Assembly (NCBI GenBank): GCA_032207245.1
Contig: CM063509.1
Coordinates: 951,774-1,015,773, forward strand
Source: Pardosa pseudoannulata
Taxonomy: Eukaryota > Arthropoda > Arachnida > Araneae > Lycosidae
Direction of reading: 5' to 3'
DNA: 64,000 nucleotides
Numbering within the stretch: position 1 is the first letter of the stretch; the number at the start of each line of letters is the position of its first letter. Positions 23,901-37,043 of this stretch are shown here, piece by piece. A program made the translations under genes and the position numbers. The notes under the pieces were generated by a model that saw only the letters and a program-made list of their open reading frames with translations, had not been told where the DNA came from and made no database searches.

Positions 23901-25591
23901 TCTGTTGAAACATGGAACAATGCATATCACCGTGTAGGTCTTTTAAAGACGAAGAGATTGATACTATATTTATTATAATTCATTATGTTTATAAGAGCAG
24001 AATCGCGAACTTGTAAATTTTCTGTAGTTGAATTTTGCGAATTTTCCGCTGTTTTCGGAAATATACCCAAATAACTCCTCAATTTAATGTTGAAACATGG
24101 AACAATGCATATCACCGTGTAGGTCTCTTAAAGACGAAGAGATTGATACTATATTTATTATAATTCATTATGTTTATAAGAGCAGAATCGCGAACGTGTA
24201 AATTTTCTGTAGTTGAATTTTGCGAATTTTCCGCTGTTTTCGGAAATATACCCAAATAACTCCTCCATTTTCTGTTGAAACATGGAACAATGCATATCAC
24301 CGTGTAGGTCTTTTAAAGACGAAGAGATTGATACTATATTTATTATAATTCATTATGTTTATAAGAGCAGAATCGCGAACGTGTAAATTTTCTGTAGTTG
24401 AATTTTGCGAATTTTCCGCTGTTTTCGGAAATATACCCAAATAACTCCTCCATTTTCTGTTGAAACATGGAACAATGCATATCACCGTGTAGGTCTCTTA
24501 AAGACGAAGAGATTGATACTATATTTATTATAATTCATTATGTTTAAAAGAGCAGAATCGCGAACGTGTAAATTTTCTGTAGTTGAATTTTGCGAATTTT
24601 CCGCTTTTTTCGGAAATATACCCAAATAACTCCTCCATTTTCTGTTGAAACATGGAACAATGCATATCACCGTGTAGGTCTCTTAAAGACGAAGAGATTG
24701 ATACTATATTTATTATAATTCATTCTGTTTATAAGAGCAGAATCGCGAACGTGTAAATTTTCTGTAGTTGAATTTTGCGAATTTTCCGCTGTTTTCGGAA
24801 ATATACCCAAATAACTCCTCCATTTTCTGTTGAAACACGGAACAATGCATATCACCGTGTAGGTCTTTTAAAGACGAAGAGATTGATACTATATTTATTA
24901 TAATTCATTATGTTTATAAGAGCAGAATCGCGAACGTGTAAATTTTCTGTAGTTGAATTTTGCGATTTTTCCGCTGTTTTTGGAAATATACCCAAATAAC
25001 TCCTCCATTTTCTGTTGAAACATGGAACAATGCATATCACCGTGTAGGTCTCTTAAAGACGAAGAGATTGATACTATATTTATTATAATTCATTCTGTTT
25101 ATAAGAGCAGAATCGCGAACGTGTAAATTTTCTGTAGTTGAATTTTGCGAATTTTCCGCTGTTTTCGGAAATATACCCAAATAACTCCTCCATTTTCTGT
25201 TGAAACATGGATCAATGCATATCACCGTGTAGGTCTTTTAAAGACGAAGAGATTGATACTATATTTATTATAATTCATTCTGTTTATAAGAGCAGAATCG
25301 CGAACGTGTAAATTTTCTGTAGTTGAATTTTGCGAATTTTCCGCTGTTTTCGGAAATATACCCAAATAACTCCTCCATTTTCTGTTGAAACATGGAACAA
25401 TGCATATCACCGTGTAGGTCTTTAAAAAACGAAGAGATTGATACTATATTTATTATAATTCATTATGTTTATAAGAGCAGAATCGCGAACGTGTAAATTT
25501 TCTGTAGTTGAATTTTGCGAATTTTCCGCTGTTTTCGGAAATATACCCAAATAACTCCTCCATTTTCTGTTGAAACATGGAACAATGCATA

Positions 25592-28200
25592 TCACCGTGT
25601 AGGTCTCTTAAAGACGAAGAGATTGATACTATATTTATTATAATTTATTCTGTTTATAAGAGCAGAATCGCGAACGTGTAAATTTTCTGTAGTTGAATTT
25701 TGCGAATTTTCCGCTGTTTTCCGAAATATGTCAAAATAACTCCTCCATTTTCTGTTGAAACATGGAACAATGCATATCACCGTGTAGGTCTTTTAAAGAC
25801 GAAGAGATTGATACTATATTTATTATAATTCATTATGTTTATAAGAGCAGAATCGCGAACGTGTAAATTTTCTGTAGTTGAATTTTGCGAATTTTCCGCT
25901 GTTTTCGGAAATATACCCAAATAACTCCTCCATTTTCTGTTGAAACATGGAACAATACATATCACCGTGTAGGTCTTTTAAAGACGAAGGGATTGATACT
26001 ATATTTATTATAATTCATTATGTTTATAAGAGCAGAATCGCGAACGTGTAAATTTTCTGTAGTTGAATTTTGCGAATTTTCCGCTGTTTTCGGAAATATA
26101 CCCAAATAACTCCTCCATTTTCTGTTGAAACATGGAACAATGCATATCACCGTGTAGGTCTCTTAAAGACGAAGAGATTGATACTATATTTATTATAATT
26201 CATTATGTTTATAAGAGCAGAATCGCGAACGTGTAAATTTTCTGTAGTTGAATTTTGCAAATTTTCCGCTGTTTTCGGAAATATACCCAAATAACTCCTC
26301 CATTTTCTGTTGAAACATGGATTAATGCATATCAGCGTGTAGGTCTCTTAAAGACGAAGAGATTGATACTATATTTATTATAATTCATTATGTTTATAAG
26401 AGCAGAATCGCGAACGTGTAAATTTTCTGTAGTTGAATTTTGCAAATTTTCCGCTGTTTTCGGAAATATACCCAAATAACTCCTCCATTTTCTGTTGAAA
26501 TATGGAATAATGCATATCACCGTGTAGGTCTTTTAAAGTCGAAGAGATTGATACTATATTTATTATAATTCATTATGTTTATAAGAGCAGAATCGCGAAC
26601 TTGTAAATTTTCTGTAGTTGAATTTTGCGAATTTTCCGCTGTTTTCGGAAATATACCCAAATAACTCCTCAATTTAATGTTGAAACATGGAACAATGCAT
26701 ATCACCGTGTAGGTCTCTTAAAGACGAAGAGATTGATACTATATTTATTATAATTCATTATGTTTATAAAAGAAGAATCGCGAACGTGTAAATTTTCTGT
26801 AGTTGATATTTGCGAATTTTCCGCTGTTTTCGGAAATATCCAAATAACTCCTCCATTTTCTGTTGAAACATGGAACAATGCATATCACCGTGTAGGTCTT
26901 TTAAAGACGAAGGGATTGATACTATATTTATTATAATTCATTCTGTTTATAAGAGCAGAATCGCGAACGTGTAAATTTTCTGTAGTTGAATTTTGCGAAT
27001 TTTCCGCTGTTTTCCGAAATATGTCAAAATAACTCCTCCATTTTCTGTTGAAACATGGAACAATGCATATCACCGTGTAGGTCTTTTAAAGACGAAGAGA
27101 TTGATACTATATTTATTATAATTCATTATGTTTATAAGAGCAGAATCGCGAACGTGTAAATTTTCTATAGTTGTTTGTAGTTGAATTTTGCGAATTTTCC
27201 GCTGTTTTCGGAAATATACCCAAATAACTCCTCCATTTTCTGTTGAAACATGGAACAATACATATCACCGTGTAGGTCTTTTAAAGACGAAGGGATTGAT
27301 ACTATATTTATTATAATTCATTATGTTTATAAGAGCATAATCGCGAACTTGTAAATTTTCTGTAGTTGAATTTTGCGAATTTTCCGCTGTTTTCGGAAAT
27401 ATACCCAATTAACTCCTCCATTTTCTGTTGAAACATGGAACAATGCATATCACCGTGTAGGTCTCTTAAAGACGAAGAAATTGATACTATATTTATTATA
27501 ATTCATTCTGTTTAAAAGAGCAGAATCGCGAACGTCTAAATTTTCTGTAGTTGAATTTTGCAAATTTTCCGCTTTTTTCGGAAATATACCCAAATAACTC
27601 CTCCATTTTCTGTTGAAACATGGATTAATGCATATCAGCGTGTAGGTCTCTTAAAGACGAAGAGATTGATACTATATTTATTATAATTCATTATGTTTAT
27701 AAGAGCAGAATCGCGAACGTGTAAATTTTCTGTAGTTGAATTTTGCAAATTTTCCGCTGTTTTCGGAAATATACCCAAATAACTCCTCCATTTTCTGTTG
27801 AAATATGGAATAATGCATATCACCGTGTAGGTCTTTTAAAGTCGAAGAGATTGATACTATATTTATTATAATTCATTATGTTTATAAGAGCAGAATCGCG
27901 AACGTGTAAATTTTCTTTATTTTAATTTTGCGATTTTTCCGCTGTTTTTGGAAATATACCCAAATAACTCCTCAATTTAATGTTGAAACATGGAACAATG
28001 CATATCACCGTGTAGGTCTCTTAAAGACGTAGATATTGATACAATATTTATTATAATTCATTCTGTTTATAAGAGCAGAAACACGAAAGTGTAAATTTTC
28101 TGTAGTTGAATTTTGCGAATTTTCCGCTGTTTTCGGAAATATACCCAAATAACTCCTCCATTTTCTGTTGAAACATGGAACAATGCATATCACCGTGTAG
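25592..28200 (-). repeat. Duplicated 7-monomer higher-order block (about 1.3 kb x 2)
   Basis: A series of private variants repeats in the same order about 1.3 kb apart: atgtcaaaataac at about 25729 and 27022; aacaatacat at 25951 and 27254; attaatgcatatcagcg at 26321 and 27624; and aaatatggaataatgc near 26498 and 27801. The offset is 1293 bp before and 1303 bp after a 10-bp insertion at about 27165. Both values are close to 7 x 185. Confidence 0.85.
27165..27180 (-). repeat. Variant A monomer with a 10-bp insertion
   Basis: The consensus tttctgtagttgaa is lengthened to tttctatagttgtttgtagttgaa in two parts: tttctatagttg then tttgtagttgaa. The word tagttg is thereby present twice, flanking tttg, like a very short target-site duplication or slippage product. 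Confidence 0.8.
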
Positions 28201-31200
28201 GTCTTTTAAAGACGAAGGGATTGATACTATATTTATTATAATTCATTATGTTTATAAGAGCATAATCGCGAACGTGTAAATTTTCTGTAGTTGAATTTTG
28301 CGAATTTTCCGCTGTTTTCGGAAATATACCCAAATAACTCCTCCATTTTCTGTTGAAACATGGAACAATGCATATCACCGTGTAGGTCTTTTAAAGACGA
28401 AGAAATTGATACTATATTTATTATAATTCATTCTGTTTAAAAGAGCAGAATCGCGAACGTGTAAATTTTCTGTAGTTGAATTTTGCAAATTTTCCGCTTT
28501 TTTCGGAAATATACCCAAATAACTCCTCCATTTTCTGTTGAAACATGGATTAATGCATATCAGCGTGTAGGTCTCTTAAAGACGAAGAGATTGATACTAT
28601 ATTTATTATAATTCATTATGTTTATAAGAGCAGAATCGCGAACGTGTAAATTTTCTGTAGTTGAATTTTGCGAATTTTCCGCTGTTTTCGGAAATATACC
28701 CAAATAACTCCTCCATTTTCTGTTGAAACATGGAACAATGCATATCACCGTGTAGGTCTCTTAAAGACGAAGAGATTGATACTATATTTATTATAATTCA
28801 TTATGTTTATAAGAGCAGAATCGCGAACGTGTAAATTTTCTGTAGTTGAATTTTGCGAATTTTCCGCTGTTTTCGGAAATATACCCAAATAACTCCTCCA
28901 TTTTCTGTTGAAACATGGAACAATGCATATCACCGTGTAGGTCTTTTAAAGTCGAAGAGATTGATACTATATTTATTATAATTCATTATGTTTATAAGAG
29001 CAGAATCGCGAACGTGTAAATTTTCTGTAGTTGAATTTTGCGAATTTTCCGCTGTTTTCGGAAATATACCCAAATAACTAATCCATTTTCTGTTGAAACA
29101 TGGAACAATGCATATCACCGTGTAGGTCTTTTAAAGACGAAGAGATTGATACTATATTTATTATAATTCATTATGTTTATAAGAGCAGAATCGCGAACGT
29201 GTAAATTTTCTGTAGTTGAATTTTGCGAATTTTCCGCTGTTTTCGGAAATATACCCAAATAACTCCTCCATTTTCTGTTGAAACATGGAACAATGCATAT
29301 CACCGTGTAGGTCTTTTAAAGACGAAGAGATTGATACTATATTTATTATAATTCATTATGTTTATAAGAGCAGAATCGCGAACGTGTAAATTTTCTGTAG
29401 TTGAATTTTGCGAATTTTCCGCTGTTTTCGGAAATATACCCAAATAACTCCTCCATTTTCTGTTGAAACATGGAACAATGCATATCACCGTGTAGGTCTT
29501 TTAAAGACGAAGAGATTGATACTATATTTATTATAATTCATTATGTTTATAAGAGCAGAATCGCGAACGTGTAAATTTTCTGTAGTTGAATTTTGCGAAT
29601 TTTCCGCTGTTTTCGGAAATATACCTAAATAACTCCTCCATTTTCTGTTGAAACATGGAACAATGCATATCACCGTGTAGGTCTCTTAAAGACGAAGAGA
29701 TTGATACTATATTTATTATAATTCATTCTGTTTAAAAGAGCAGAATCGCGAAAGTGTAAATTTTCTGTAGTTGAATTTTGCGAATTTTCCGCTGTTTTCG
29801 GAAATATACCCAAATAACTCCTCCATTTTCTGTTGAAACATGGAACAATGCATATCAACGTGTAGGTCTCTTAAAGACGAAGAGATTGATACTATATTTA
29901 TTATAATTCATTATGTTTATAAGAGCAGAATCGCGAAAGTGTAAATTTTCTGTAGTTGAATTTTGCGAATTTTCCGCTGTTTTCGGAAATATACCTAAAT
30001 AACTCCTCCATTTTCTGTTGAAACATGGAACAATGCATATCACCGTGTAGGTCTTTTAAAGACGAAGGGATTGATACTATTTTTATTATAATTCATTATG
30101 TTTATAAGAGCAGAATCGCGAACGTGTAAATTTTCTTTATTTTAATTTTGCGAATTTTCCGCTGTTTTCGGAAATATATCCAAATAACTCCACCATTTTC
30201 TGTTGAAACATGGAACAATGCATATCACCGTGTAGGTCTTTTAAAGACGAAGAGATTGATACTATATTTATTATAATTCATTATGTTTATAAGAGCAGAA
30301 TCGCGAAAGTGTAAATTTTCTGTAGTTGAATTTTGCGAATTTTCCGCTGTTTTCGGAAATATACCCAAATAACTCCTCCATTTTCTGTTGAAACATGGAA
30401 CAATGCATATCACCGTGTAGGTCTTTTAAAGACGAAGAGATTGATACTATATTTATTATAATTCATTATGTTTATAAGAGCAGAATCGCGAACGTGTAAA
30501 TTTTCTGTAGTTGAATTTTGCGAATTTTCCGCTGTTTTCGGAAATATACCAAATAACTCCTCCATTTTCTGTTGAAACATGGAACAATGCATATCACCGT
30601 GTAGGTCTTTTAAAGACGAAGAGATTGATACTATATTTATTATAATTCATTATGTTTATAAGAGCAGAATCGCGAACGTGTAAATTTTCTGTAGTTGAAT
30701 TTTGCGAATTTTCCGCTGTTTTCGGAAATATGTCAAAATAACTCCTCCATTTTCTGTTGAAACATGGAACAATGCATATCACCGTGTAGGTCTTTTAAAG
30801 ACGAAGAGATTGATACTATATTTATTATAATTCATTATGTTTATAAGAGCAGAATCGCGAACGTGTAAATTTTCTGTAGTTGAATTTTGCGAATTTTCCG
30901 CTGTTTTCGGAAATATACCCAAATAACTCCTCCATTTTCTGTTGAAACATGGAACAATGCATATCACCGTGTAGGTCTTTTAAAAACGAAGTGACTGATA
31001 CTATATTTATTATAATTCATTATGTTTATAAGAGCAGAATCGCGAACGTGTAAATTTTCTGTAGTTGAATTTTGCGAATTTTCCGCTGTTTTCGGAAATA
31101 TACCAAATTAACTCCTCCATTTTCTGTTGAAACATGGAACAATGCATATCACCGTGTAGGTCTTTTAAAGACGAAGAGATTGATACTATATTTATTATAA

Positions 31201-34200
31201 TTCATTCTGTTTAAAAGAGCAGAATCGCGAACGTGTAAATTTTCTGTAGTTGAATTTTGCGAATTTTCCGCTGTTTTCGGAAATATACCCAAATAACTCC
31301 TCCATTTTCTGTTGAAACATGGAACAATGCATATCACCGTGTAGGTCTTTTAAAGACGAAGAGATTGATACTATATTTATTATAATTCATTATGTTTATA
31401 AGAGCAGAATCGCGAACGTGTTAATTTTCTGTAGTTGAATTTTGCGAATTTTCCGCTGTTTTCGGAAATATACCCAAATAACTCCTCCATTTTCTGTTGA
31501 AACATGGAACAATGCATATCACCGTGTAGGTCTTTTAAAGACGAAGAGATTGATACTATATTTATTATAATTCATTCTGTCTATAAGAGCAGAATCGCGA
31601 ACGTGTAAATTTTCTGTAGTTGAATTTTGCGAATTTTCCGCTGTTTTCGGAAATATACCCAAATAACTCCTCCAATTTCTGTTGAAACATGGAACAATGC
31701 ATATCACCGTGTAGGTCTTTTAAAGACGAAGAGATTGATACTATATTTATTATAATTCATTATGTTTATAAGAGCAGAATCGCGAACGTGTAAATTTTCT
31801 GTAGTTGAATTTTGCGAATTTTCCGCTGTTTTCGGAAATATACCCAAATAACTCCTCCATTTTCTGTTGAAACATGGAACAATGCATATCACCGTGTAGG
31901 TCTTTTAAAGACGAAGAGATTGATACTATTTTTATTATAATTCATTCTGTTTATAAGAGCAGAATCGCGAAAGTGTAAATTTTCTGTAGTTGAATTTTGC
32001 GAATTTTCCGCTGTTTTCGGAAATATACCCAAATAACTCCTCCATTTTCTGTTGAAACATGGAACAATGCATATCACCGTGTAGGTCTTTTAAAGACGAA
32101 GGGATTGATACTATATTTATTATAATTCATTATGTTTATAAGAGCAGAATCGCGAACGTGTAAATTTTCTGTAGTTGAATTTTGCGAATTTTCCGCTGTT
32201 TTCGGAAATATACCCAAATAACTCCTCCATTTTCTGTTGAAACATGGAACAATGCATATCACCGTGTAGGTCTTTTAAAGACGAAGAGATTGATACTATA
32301 TTTATTATAATTCATTATGTTTATAAGAGCAGAATCGCGAACGTGTAAATTTTCTTTATTTTAATTTTGCGATTTTTCCGCTGTTTTCGGAAATATACCC
32401 AAATAACTCCTCCATTTTCTGTTGAAACATGGAACAATGCATATCACCGTGTAGGTCTTTTAAAAACGAAGTGACTGATACTATATTTATTATAATTCAT
32501 TATGTTTATAAGAGCAGAATCGCGAAAGTGTAAATTTTCTGTAGTTGAATTTTGCGAATTTTCCACTGTTTTCGGAAATATACCCAAATAACTCCTCCAT
32601 TTTCTGTTGAAACATGGAACAATGCATATCACCGTGTAGGTCTCTTAAAGACGAAGAGATTGATACTATATTTATTATAATTCATTATGTTTATAAGAGC
32701 AGAATCTCGAACGTGTAAATTTTCTGTAGTTGAATTTTGCGAATTTTCCGCTGTTTTCGGAAATATACCAAATAACTCCTCCATTTTCTGTTGAAACATG
32801 GAAAAATGCATATCACCGTGTAGGTCTCTTAAAGACGAAGAGATTGATACTATATTTATTATAATTCATTCTGTTTATAAGAGCAGAATCGCGAAAGTGT
32901 AAATTTTCTGTAGTTGAAATTTGCGAATTTTCCGCTGTTTTCGGAAATATACCAAAATAACTCCTCCATTTTCTGTTGAAACATGGAACAATGCATATCA
33001 CCGTGTAGGTCTTTTAAAGACGAAGAGATTGATACTATATTTATTATAATTCATTATGTTTATAAGAGCAGAATCGCGAACGTGTAAATTTTCTTTATTT
33101 TAATTTTGCGATTTTTCCGCTGTTTTCGGAAATATACCCAAATAACTCCTCCATTTTCTGTTGAAACATGGAACAATGCATATCACCGTGTAGGTCTTTT
33201 AAAAACGAAGTGACTGATACTATATTTATTATAATTCATTATGTTTATAAGAGCAGAATCGCGAACGTGTAAATTTTCTGTAGTTGAATTTTGCAAATTT
33301 TCCGCTGTTTTCGGAAATATACCCAAATAACTCCTCCATTTTCTGTTGAAACATGGAACAATGCATATCACCGTGTAGGTCTTTTAAAGACGAAGAGATT
33401 GATACTATATTTATTATAATTCATAATGTTTATAAGAGCAGAATCGCGAACGTGTAAATTTTCTGTAGTTGAATTTTGCGAATTTTCCGCTGTTTTCGGA
33501 AATATACCCAAATAACTCCTCAGTTTAATGTTGAAACATGGAACAATGCATATCACCGTGTAGGTCTCTTAAAGACGAAGAGCTTCATACTATATTTATT
33601 ATAATTCATTCTGTTTATAATAGCAGAATCGCGAAAGTGTAAATTTTCTGTAGTTGAATTTTGCGAATTTTCCGCTGTTTTCGGAAATATAATCAAATAA
33701 CTCCTCCATTTTCTGTTGAAACATGGAACAATGCATATTACCGCATAGGTCTTTTAAAGTCGAAGAGATTGATACTATATTTATTATAATTCATTCTGTT
33801 TATAAGAGCAGAATCGCGAACGTGTAAATTTTCTGTAGTTGAATTTTGCGAATTTTCCGCTGTTTTCGGAAATATACCCAAATAACTCCTCCAATTTCTG
33901 TTGAAACATGGAACAATGCATATCACCGTGTAGGTCTTTTAAAGACGAAGAGATTGATACTATATTTATTATAATTCATTCTGTTTATAAGAGCAGAATC
34001 GCGAACGTGTAAATTTTCTGTAGTTGAATTTTGCGAATTTTCCGCTGTTTTCGGAAATATACCCAAATAACTCCTCCTTTTTCTGTTGAAACATGGAACA
34101 ATGCATATCACCGTGTAGGTCTTTTTAAGTCGAAGAGATTGATACTATATTTATTATAATTCATTATGTTTATAAGAGCAGAATCGCGAACGTGTAAATT

Positions 34201-36981
34201 TTCTGTAGTTGAATTTTGCGAATTTTCCGCTGTTTTCGGAAATATACCCAAATAACTCCTCCATTTTCTGTTGAAACATGGAACAATGCATATCACCGTG
34301 TAGGTCTTTTAAAGACGAAGAGATTGATACTATATTTATTATAATTCATTATGTTTATAAGAGCAGAATCGCGAACGTGTAAATTTTCTGTAGTTGAATT
34401 TTGCGAATTTTCCGCTGTTTTCGGAAATATACCCAAATAACTCCTCCATTTTCTGTTGAAACGTGGAACAATGCATATCACCGTGTAGGTCATTTAAAGA
34501 CGAAGAGATTGATACTATATTTATTATAATTCATTATGTTTATAAGAGCAGAATCGCGAACGTGTAAATTTTCTGTAGTTGATCTTTGCGAATTTTCCGC
34601 TGTTTTCGGAAATATACCCAAATAACTCCTCCATTTTCTGTTGAAACATGGAACAATGCATATCACCGTGTAGGTCTTTCTAAGACGAAGAGATTGATAC
34701 TATATTTATTATAATTCATTATGTTTATAAGAGCAGAATCGCGAACGTGTAAATTTTCTGTAGTTGAATTTTGCGATTTTTCCGCTGTTTTCGGAAATAT
34801 ACCCAAATAACTCCTCCATTTTCTGTTGAAACATGGAACAATGCATATCACCGTGTAGGTCTCTTAAAGACGAAGAGATTGATACTATATTTATTATAAT
34901 TCATTCTGTTTATAAGAGCAGAATCGCGAAAGTGTAAATTTTCTGTAGTTGAATTTTGCGAATTTTCCGCTGTTTTCGGAAATATACCCAAATAACTCCT
35001 CCATTTTCTGTTGAAACATGGAACAATGCATATCACCGTGTAGGTCTTTTAAAGACGAAGAGATTGATACTATATTTATTATAATTCATTCTGTTTATAA
35101 GAGCAGAATGGCGAACGTGTAAATTTTCTGTAGTTGATATTTGCGAATTTTCCGCTGTTTTCGGAAATATACCAAATAACTCCTCCATTTTCTGTTGAAA
35201 CATGGAACAATGCATATCACCGTGTAGGTCTTTTAAAGAGGAAGGGATTGATACTATATTTATTATAATTCATTATGTTTATAAGAGCAGAATCGCGAAC
35301 GTGTAAATTTTCTGTAGTTGAATTTTGCGAATTTTCCGCTGTTTTCGGAAATATACCCAAATAACTCCTTCATTTTCTGTTGAAACATGGAACAATGCAT
35401 ATCACCGTGTAGGTCTCTTAAAGACGAAGAGATTGATACTATATTTATTATAATTCATTATGTTTATAAGAGCAGAATCGCGAACGTGTAAATTTTCTGT
35501 ATTTTAATTTTGCGAATTTTCCGCTGTTTTCGGAAATATACCCAAATAACTCCTCCATTTTCTGTTGAAACATGGAACAATGCATATCACCGTGTAGGTC
35601 TCTTAAAGACGAAGAGATTGATACTATATTTATTATAATTCATTATGTTTATAAGAGCAGAATCGCGAACGTGTAAATTTTCTGTAGTTGAATTTTGCGA
35701 ATTTTCCGCTGTTTTCGGAAATATACCCAAATAACTCCTCCATTTTCTGTTGAAACATGGAACAATGCATATCACCGTGTAGGTCTTTTAAAGACGAAGA
35801 GATTGATACTATATTTATTATAATTCATTATGTTTATAAGAGCAGAATCGCGAACGTGTAAATTTTCTGTAGTTGAATTTTGCGAATTTTCCGCTGTTTT
35901 CGGAAATATACCCAAATAACTCCTCCATTTTCTGTTGAAACATGGACCAATGCATATCACCGTGTAGGTCTTTTAAAGACGAAGAGATTGATACTATATT
36001 TATTATAATTCATTATGTTTATAAGAGCAGAATCGCGAACGTGTAAATTTTCTTTATTTTAATTTTGCGATTTTTCCGCTGTTTTTGGAAATATACCCAA
36101 ATAACTCCTCCATTTTCTGTTGAAACATGGAACAATGCATATCACCGTGTAGGTCTCTTAAAGACGAAGAGATTGATACTATATTTATTATAATTCATTA
36201 TGTTTATAAGAGCAGAATCGCGAACGTGTAAATTTTCTGTAGTTGAATTTTGCGAATTTTCCGCTGTTTTCGGAAATATACCCAAATAACTCCTCCATTT
36301 TCTGTTGAAACATGGAACAATGCATATCACCGTGTAGGTCTTTTAAAGACGAAGAGTTTGATACTATTTTTTTATAATTTATTCTGTTTATAAGAGCAGA
36401 ATCGCGAACGTGTAAATTTTCTGTAGTTGAATTTTGCGAATTTTCCGCTGTTTTCGGAAATATACCCAAATACCTCCTCCATTTTCTGTTGAAACATGGA
36501 ACAATGCATATCACCGTGTAGGTCTTTTAAAGACGAAGAGATTGATACTATATTTATTATAATTCATTCTGTTTATAAGAGCAGAATCGCGAACGTGTAA
36601 ATTTTCTGTAGTTGAATTTTGCGAATTTTCCGCTGTTTTCCGAAATATGCCAAAATAACTCCTCCATTTTCTGTTGAAACATGGAACAATGCATATCACC
36701 GTGTAGGTCTTTTAAAGACGAAGAGATTGATACTATATTTATTATAATTCATTATGTTTATAAGAGCAGAATCGCGAACGTGTAAATTTTCTGTAGTTGA
36801 ATTTTGCGAATTTTCCGCTGTTTTCGGAAATATACCCAAATAACTCCTCCATTTTCTGTTGAAACATGGAACAATGCATATCACCGTGTAGGTCTCTTAA
36901 AGACGAAGAGATTGATACTATATTTATTATAATTCATTATGTTTATAAGAGCAGAATCGCGAACGTGTAAATTTTCTATAG

Positions 36982-36996
36982 ATTTTTTTTTTTTTT

Positions 36997-37042
<46 letters not shown>
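36982..37042. repeat. Poly-T tract (T14-G-T45) inside a satellite A monomer
   Basis: After ttttctatag and one a come 14 T, one G and 45 T, then gtttgtagttgaa. On the strand in which these A monomers read tgatatgcattg this is a poly-A. The flanks match the 10-bp-insertion variant at 27165 and 49240 (ctatag-ttgtttg-tagttg), so the tract lies at the same point of the monomer. It is either expansion of a short T run or an A-tail relic. The exact length of a homopolymer this long is uncertain in any assembly. Confidence 0.85.
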
Positions 37043-37043
<1 letters not shown>

